Source of the DNA: an uncultured Gemmatimonadota bacterium
GTDB lineage: Bacteria; Latescibacterota; UBA2968; UBA8231
Direction of reading: 5' to 3'
DNA: 53,368 bases
Assembly (NCBI GenBank): GCA_903893785.1
Contig: CAITNQ010000461.1
Coordinates: forward strand, 1 to 53,368
The notes under the pieces were generated by a model, which made no database searches, was not told the origin of the DNA, and saw nothing but the letters and a program-made list of their open reading frames with translations. Shown here piece after piece: positions 48,837 to 53,368 of this stretch. Positions within the stretch are counted from its first letter, which is position 1. Every line of letters starts with the position of its first letter. Position numbers and translations under genes: made by a program.

Positions 48837-50692
48837 TGGACCCTGGGCCGCAACGGGCCGCGGCCAGCGTCGGCCAGCACCACCGGGGTGCTCAGATCCA
48901 CCAGGTCGTCAATGTCGAACTCAGCCAGCAGGCCGAAACAGAACAGGGGCGCGGCATTGGCATAGGGCACCGGCCAGTCGATCAGTCGTCGGAGCGAATC
49001 GAGCAGCCCCTCCGTGGTCAGCGAATGCAGGTCTCCCGGCGCCAGCGCCGCAGCGATCAGACCCACTACGGCACTGATCTGGCCGGCGGCGTGCAGATGC
49101 ACCGGCTGGTCGGGAAACTGCTCGTGGCACCAGCGCAGCACCGCCAGAAGTTGGCCCACCTGGATCCCCAATGGCCGCTGTCCGGCCCCGGCCAGCAGCA
49201 TGTGGAACTGCCAGGTGGTGTACAGCTCGCCGCTGCCCAGCAGGTCTGCCGCCACCACCCGCTGGCCGGCCAGCAGGGCCGGCAGGGCCCGCGGACCGGC
49301 CGCGGCCCGCCCACCGTCGCCGACGAGCACCGCCGTACCCACGGCGGCCGGGGTGGCCAGCTCGGTGACGGGCAGCGACCAGCAGCTGCCCACGGTGAGC
49401 ACGTGCTGACGCATGGTCACGCCGCCGCGAACGGCCGCTGCGCGCGGTTGCCGCACTCCGGTTACCTCCAGCGTCGGCAAATGCAGGATCTGCGCCAGCC
49501 GGCGCCGCCTTCCCTTGGCGCCCCGGATGGGAGGCGACGGGTTCCGCGGCCCAAGGCGGCCCGCCAGTTGCTGGCTGAGCGAAAGCAAGGTAGCGTTGTC
49601 CGACGGCAGCCCCACGCGGAGTTCCTGCTCGCTGTACACCTCGGCTTCCCAGGGCAGATCCGTGACCGGGCCCTCCAGCCCGAAGTAGCGGTGGAGGAAG
49701 CGGTAGAACTGGGTGCGGTTGTCGGCGCCGTAGTTGTGGGTGCCCGGATCGCGGTTGTCGTGGAACCCCAGATCGGCTGCCACGCCCAGGCGTGCGAACA
49801 GCGGCTTGACCGGTTGGTACACCGAGCGCCGCGTGCGGTGCGTGCGGAAGCAGCAGTCGTCATCGTGGTTGTAGATCAACAGGGTTGGCCGAGGTGCGAA
49901 CAGAGCGGTCAGAGCGTCGTAGTCGGCGGCCGTACACAGGTCCGAGGGGACCTGTTCCACATCGCCCATGTCGCCCGGGTGGTGCAGGCGCTGCCACACC
50001 GGCGAGTGGCCGGCCACCGGCACGACATAGCCGATCCGCGGATCGAGGGCGGCCAGCACCGCTGTCTGCCAGCCGCCTCCCGACAGCCCGGTCATGACCA
50101 CCCGATCGGCGTCGGTGGCGGGATGGGCCAGCAGCACGTCCAGGCCGCGCTTGATCGCCAGGTAGAACACGGCCACCCCCGCCGCCCCCATCAGGTCCAG
50201 GTGTGCCAGGCGGTTGTGTTCCACGTCCGCGCGCAGTTCGCCCATGCCGATGAATTCCGGGCTCAGCGCCAGCAGGCCGCGTTTGGCCAGGTTGATGCAG
50301 CGGGCCTGCTTGTAGTCCATGGCCTTGCCGCCGGCGTGGTGCCCGTTGGGATTCAGTACCGCCGGCACGGGTTGTGACAACTCGGTGGGCTCGTACAGCA
50401 GTGCGGGAATCCACATCCCGGGGTACCCTTCGTAGCGCAGCTTGCGCACGCGGTACAGAGGACTGGGCCGCAGTTCGCCGACGAACTCCCAGCGCGGTTC
50501 CAGGTCCAGGAGTCCGGGGTCGTGGCCCCGGAAGAAACGGTCGAGCACCGCCTGGCGCAGATGCGCCGCGCGGGCCGGCCAGTCGGTCAGGGAGGCAGGT
50601 GTCTGCCAGCGCGGCAGGTGCGCGGTCAGGTAATTCTTGAGTTCACGGTCCGCCTGGCGGCCGACCAAGCGGGCGGTCAGGGCACGTTGCAT
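48833..50692 (-). CDS. Alpha/beta hydrolase, acetyl-xylan-esterase-like, with degenerate second domain
   Basis: The 619-residue protein has an alpha/beta hydrolase domain in its first 350 residues. The nucleophile elbow is GLSGGG (S204), an acid is available in NHDDDC (around 276-278), and His319 is in GTHNYG; NPNGHHAGGKAMDY is the oxyanion-side loop. It resembles acetyl xylan esterase/dienelactone-hydrolase relatives common in polysaccharide-degrading bacteria. The C-terminal 250 residues (LEVTGVRQ onward) look like a second, incomplete hydrolase unit without a visible triad. No signal peptide is apparent. TGAGGAGG precedes the ATG. Coupled to the membrane protein downstream. Substrate is inferred only from family likeness. 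Confidence 0.83.
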   Translation of the reverse strand: MQRALTARLVGRQADRELKNYLTAHLPRWQTPASLTDWPARAAHLRQAVLDRFFRGHDPGLLDLEPRWEFVGELRPSPLYRVRKLRYEGYPGMWIPALLYEPTELSQPVPAVLNPNGHHAGGKAMDYKQARCINLAKRGLLALSPEFIGMGELRADVEHNRLAHLDLMGAAGVAVFYLAIKRGLDVLLAHPATDADRVVMTGLSGGGWQTAVLAALDPRIGYVVPVAGHSPVWQRLHHPGDMGDVEQVPSDLCTAADYDALTALFAPRPTLLIYNHDDDCCFRTHRTRRSVYQPVKPLFARLGVAADLGFHDNRDPGTHNYGADNRTQFYRFLHRYFGLEGPVTDLPWEAEVYSEQELRVGLPSDNATLLSLSQQLAGRLGPRNPSPPIRGAKGRRRRLAQILHLPTLEVTGVRQPRAAAVRGGVTMRQHVLTVGSCWSLPVTELATPAAVGTAVLVGDGGRAAAGPRALPALLAGQRVVAADLLGSGELYTTWQFHMLLAGAGQRPLGIQVGQLLAVLRWCHEQFPDQPVHLHAAGQISAVVGLIAAALAPGDLHSLTTEGLLDSLRRLIDWPVPYANAAPLFCFGLLAEFDIDDLVDLSTPVVLADAGRGPLRPRVQ

Positions 50693-50849
50693 GGGGCCTC
50701 CTCAGGCAGGTGGACATCGTCGGGGCTGGCCACGCCGCCGGCACTGCCGCCCGACAAATGCTCCAGGGGCGCCGTTTGCCGGCGCTGCCGCAGGGCCGCA
50801 GGTTAATCGTCTTCCTGGCCGCCCCGTCGCGCCACAAGAACCGGTGGGA

Positions 50850-52049
50850 ATGCCCGTGCAGCAAGTCGATACCTGGTCCGACCCTGATCTGCGGTCGCAA
50901 CCCGGAGTAACCACGGTCCGGGCCCCGTCGGTGCCGTGGGAGATGGGCGCGGGCGACCTGTTCTTCACCACCAACCCGGGGCTGGAGGACATCGTCGTAG
51001 CCGAGTTCGCCGAAAGCTGCCAGGCTGCGGGCCTGCCCGCCGGCGTGGCCGTCACGGCCCCTTTCGGTTTGGCTGGCCACGTGCTGGTGCGCCACCCGGA
51101 AGCTCAGTCGGTGGTCCTGCCACTCGCCATGCGGTTGCGGTCGATTCACCACCTGTTGCGGCCGGTGGCCGGGTTCGGCGTCCCGGCCGGCGACGAGTTG
51201 GCGGCCATCCGCGCGCGCCTGTTGTCGGAGCCGCTGCCCGACCTGGTGGGGGCGCCCAGCTTCCGCGTGACCACGCGGCGCGTCGGGCGGCACGATTTCA
51301 CCAGCATGGACGTGGAGCGTGTCGCTGGCGCGGCCCTGGTGGAGCATTACGGCCGGCCCGTGAATCTGGAACGCCCGGCGGTGCACGTGCGGGTCGACCT
51401 GTTCGGCGGTTTCTGCCTGCTCAGCCTGCAGGTGACCGACCGTGCGCTCAGTCAGCGCCATCACCGCATCTATCAGTCGCGAGCCGCGCTCAAGGCTACC
51501 GTCGCCTACGCCCTGCTTCGGCTGGCGGGTCTGCGGCCCGATGCCGAGGGTGCGGTCCTCGATCCGTGCTGCGGCTCCGGCACCCTGCTGCTGGAGGCCG
51601 CCCACCTGTCCGGGCGCCTGCGCGTCCACGGCTGCGACATCCACGCCGACGCCGTCGCCGGAGCGCGCGCCAATCTGGAGGCCGCCGGCTGCCTGGCGCA
51701 GTGCCAGGTTCGCCAGCTCGATCTGCGGTGCCTTGATCAGGTCTTTGCCGCAGGCTCCTTCCGCGCCGTGGTCGCCAATCCGCCCTATGGGGTCAAGGTG
51801 GGCCAGACGCTGCATTTCCCCAGCTTCTACCGCGCCCTGCTGGAGCAGTCCTGGCGCGTCCTGGAACCCGACGGGCGGTTGGTCGTCATGGTCTGGCGGC
51901 GCGGCGTTTTCGTCCGAGCCGTCAACCACTTCGGCCGGTTCCGCCTGCAGCACCTGCGCGCGGTGGAGGCCGGCGGGCTGTTCCCCCACGTGTTCGTGCT
52001 GCACAGACCGGCCACTGAGCCCCTGGCCAGTGACCTGGCCGGTACCTAA
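50850..52049 (+). CDS. THUMP/UPF0020-type RNA (guanine-N2) methyltransferase
   Basis: The 399-residue protein has an N-terminal ferredoxin-like/THUMP region (FFTTNPGLEDIVVAEF, APSFRVTTRRVGRHDF) and a C-terminal Rossmann methyltransferase with SAM motif I at DPCCGSGTLLLEAA (from D238) and the N2-guanine/N6-adenine-type motif NPPYG (310-314). This matches the RlmL N-terminal/Trm14 group that modifies rRNA or tRNA guanines. ATG 50850 is the most likely start, but no ribosome site is visible; GTG 50844 or ATG 50943 are alternatives. It is divergent from the esterase gene. Confidence 0.87.
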   Translation: MPVQQVDTWSDPDLRSQPGVTTVRAPSVPWEMGAGDLFFTTNPGLEDIVVAEFAESCQAAGLPAGVAVTAPFGLAGHVLVRHPEAQSVVLPLAMRLRSIHHLLRPVAGFGVPAGDELAAIRARLLSEPLPDLVGAPSFRVTTRRVGRHDFTSMDVERVAGAALVEHYGRPVNLERPAVHVRVDLFGGFCLLSLQVTDRALSQRHHRIYQSRAALKATVAYALLRLAGLRPDAEGAVLDPCCGSGTLLLEAAHLSGRLRVHGCDIHADAVAGARANLEAAGCLAQCQVRQLDLRCLDQVFAAGSFRAVVANPPYGVKVGQTLHFPSFYRALLEQSWRVLEPDGRLVVMVWRRGVFVRAVNHFGRFRLQHLRAVEAGGLFPHVFVLHRPATEPLASDLAGT

Positions 52050-52107
52050 CATTGCCCGGGCTCAGACCCGCTTCTGAGCACCCGTCACCGCGTCGAGGAG
52101 AAGCCGC

Positions 52108-52257
52108 ATGACCGCAGTGCCTTCGGTCCGCCGTTGCGTCGCGTGCCCTTCCGCTGTGCCGCCCGGTGTCTGCGGCGGCTCGTGGCCAGGCCGCCCCACC
52201 GGTTCGGCCAGCGACCGGGCGGCCTGCCTGGTTGCCAACCCTAGGAGGACGCCGTGA
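52108..52257 (+). CDS. Small ORF (49 residues) coupled to the NUDIX gene, possible leader peptide
   Basis: ATG 52108 has GAGGAG seven bases upstream, and the frame ends at TGA 52255-52257, overlapping the NUDIX GTG start as GTGA, the same junction type seen at known gene pairs in this window. The product has a Cys-rich centre (RRCVACPSAVPPGVCGGSW) and resembles no family I know. It may be a real small protein, a leader that couples translation, or chance. Confidence 0.35.
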   Translation: MTAVPSVRRCVACPSAVPPGVCGGSWPGRPTGSASDRAACLVANPRRTP

Positions 52258-53087
52258 CCCTGGTATGTGATCCGCGCGCCGGCGGGTCAGGGGCCGCGTC
52301 GCTCCCGGCCGAACGCGACCGCTTCGGTGGGGTGCTGCCTCACCCCGAGGCACTGGCGGCCGATCCCGGCGACTTTGCCCGGCAGCTGGGTGCCGCCATG
52401 GACCAGTGGCGCCAAGAAGGCCTGCGGCTGGTCTGGCTGCAGGTGCCGATCACTCGCGCCGCCCTGGTGCCGGTCGCCGTGGCCGCGGGTTTCCGCTATC
52501 ACCATGCCGCCGATGACTACGTCATGATGACCTGTCGCCTGGTGGCCAGCGCCTTCATCCCCGCCCACGCGTCGCACTACATCGGCGCGGGTGGCGTGGT
52601 CCTGACACCGGCGGACGAGTTGCTGGTAGTGGCGGAGAAATACCACGGCGCCGCGGGCCAGCCCCTGCGCTTCAAGCTGCCGGGCGGCGCGCTCCACGCC
52701 GGCGAGCACCTCGTTGACGGCGTCATGCGCGAAGTAGCCGAGGAAACCGGGGTCCTGACCCAGTTCGAGGCCCTGTTGTGCTTCCGGCACTGGCACGGGT
52801 ACCGCTTCGGCAAATCCGATATCTACTTCATCTGCCGGCTGCGGCCACTGACGCGGGACATCGTCGTGCAGGAAGACGAAATCGCGGCGTGCCGCTGGAT
52901 GCCGGTCCAAGACTACCTGGCCGACCCGTTGGTCAGCGCCTTCAACCGGCAGGTGGTGCAGGTGGCCCTGACCCACGTCGGCGTGGTACCGGTGACGGTG
53001 GACGGGTACGGGGACGCAGCCCGATACGAGTTCTTCATGCCCCCGGCCATCGACCCGGCTGTGGCTGCCGCCACGGGAACGGGCTGA
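52254..53087 (+). CDS. NUDIX hydrolase with N-terminal pre-nudix domain (NUDT6-like)
   Basis: The 277-residue protein has a pre-nudix domain (about 20-105) with LVWLQVPITRAALVPVAV and GFRYHHAADDYVMMT, very like plant and animal NUDT6-type proteins. The NUDIX box is complete at 145-167: G145, E151, R159-E160, E163-E164, G166. Flanking segments SHYIGAGGVVLTP and FRHWHGYRFGKSDIYFICRL also match that branch. These enzymes cleave nucleoside diphosphates linked to another group; NADH or ADP-ribose are typical in the branch. GTG 52254 follows AGGAGG; it overlaps the small ORF upstream. The remainder of the 204-base gap before it holds no other feature. Confidence 0.92.
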   Translation: MTLVCDPRAGGSGAASLPAERDRFGGVLPHPEALAADPGDFARQLGAAMDQWRQEGLRLVWLQVPITRAALVPVAVAAGFRYHHAADDYVMMTCRLVASAFIPAHASHYIGAGGVVLTPADELLVVAEKYHGAAGQPLRFKLPGGALHAGEHLVDGVMREVAEETGVLTQFEALLCFRHWHGYRFGKSDIYFICRLRPLTRDIVVQEDEIAACRWMPVQDYLADPLVSAFNRQVVQVALTHVGVVPVTVDGYGDAARYEFFMPPAIDPAVAAATGTG

Positions 53088-53147
53088 GGCCAACCGGTGG
53101 ACCAGGGCCGCGTGAGCCGGCGCCCTTGGGTCGTCGGGCGCTGGCCC

Positions 53148-53368
53148 TCAGCGCGGGTTCAGGTGCAACTGCGGCAGCACCTGGGGATTCACCACGTGTT
53201 CGGGCGTGCGGCCCTGGAGCACGTCGTCGATCGAACGTGCCGCCCACAGGGCCATGCGCTGACGCGTGGCGCGGGTCTTGGAGCCGGCGTGGGGCATGGC
53301 CACTACCTGCGGCAGGCGTACCAGCTCCAGTGACTGCCCGGTCGGTGGTTCGCTGGCCTGACAGTCCA
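53148..53368 (-). CDS. D-2-hydroxyacid dehydrogenase, C-terminal fragment (cut by window edge)
   Basis: The frame enters from beyond base 53368 and ends at TGA 53148-53150, giving 72 visible residues. They contain the family's catalytic-His segment VVAMPHAGSKTRATRQRMA and the C-terminal helix with VLQGRTPEHVVNPQVL, typical of D-isomer-specific 2-hydroxyacid dehydrogenases (NAD-dependent reduction of 2-oxo acids). The N-terminal and most of the cofactor domain lie outside the window. It converges with the NUDIX gene across a 60-base gap holding an imperfect inverted repeat (CTGAGGCCA with TGGCCCTCAG). Confidence 0.85.
   Translation of the reverse strand, partial: DCQASEPPTGQSLELVRLPQVVAMPHAGSKTRATRQRMALWAARSIDDVLQGRTPEHVVNPQVLPQLHLNPR

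Noticed and set aside
50693..50849. Promoters in the divergent gap between the esterase and the RNA methyltransferase
   Set aside because: No -35/-10 pair better than chance could be found on either strand.

Overview
The window is a gene-dense, very G+C-rich bacterial chromosome segment with no tRNA or rRNA genes, no insertion sequences and no CRISPR array that I can see. Strong Shine-Dalgarno sites (AGGAGG, AAGGAG) precede most genes, and the best promoters look sigma70-like (TTGACA, TGGACA or TAGACA, 16-17 bp, then TATATT or TACCAT). Several exported peptidases end in a FlgD-like Ig or Por-type sorting domain. There is a GldA/GldF/GldG-type ABC system, and the catabolic genes (enolase superfamily, Gfo/Idh/MocA, amidohydrolase, acetyl-xylan-esterase-like, D-2-hydroxyacid dehydrogenase) resemble those of uncultured FCB-group lineages. 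My best guess is Latescibacterota or a neighbouring candidate phylum. This is inference from gene content, not a phylogeny.

Layout. (1) 1-10442, minus strand: a tightly packed run of cysS, znuA, znuC, znuB, a secreted M28 zinc peptidase, a secreted HExxH metalloprotease (frameshifted), an AstE/AspA-type zinc deacylase and a NicO-family nickel/cobalt exporter with an extreme histidine-rich 26-residue repeat. Several start/stop codons overlap. The region reads as a metal-supply and metalloenzyme cassette. (2) 10507-14152: a secreted glutaminyl-peptide cyclotransferase, an orphan REC-HDOD regulator, a cysteine-rich exported repeat protein and a small helical protein, closed by a 28-bp perfect palindrome. 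(3) 14159-21066, minus strand: a membrane glycosyltransferase translationally coupled to a giant 1830-residue gingipain-like C25 peptidase. (4) 21221-26380: citrate synthase, a nitrilase-family amidase, a short HPF/RaiA protein with a textbook terminator, an NCS2 purine permease, and an Lrp/AsnC regulator.

(5) 26428-32827: the Lrp/AsnC gene diverges from gltB-gltD (glutamate synthase), with an inverted repeat and a near-consensus promoter between them. (6) 32881-36967, minus strand: amidohydrolase and carB. (7) 37171-42911, minus strand: GldA-like ATPase, GldF-like permease, a double-length GldG-like protein and a DUF4340 protein, all with overlapping reading frames. (8) 43060-47284: a short-chain dehydrogenase, a zinc-ribbon rhomboid protease, and a Gfo/Idh/MocA dehydrogenase paired with an enolase-superfamily enzyme. 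(9) 47529-50692: an esterase coupled to a polytopic membrane protein with a helix-hairpin-helix tail. (10) 50850-53368: a THUMP-type RNA methyltransferase, a small upstream ORF, a NUDT6-like NUDIX hydrolase, and the C-terminus of a D-2-hydroxyacid dehydrogenase cut by the window edge.

The gene calls rest on visible catalytic motifs. The promoter, operator and functional-linkage statements are inference from spacing and context.
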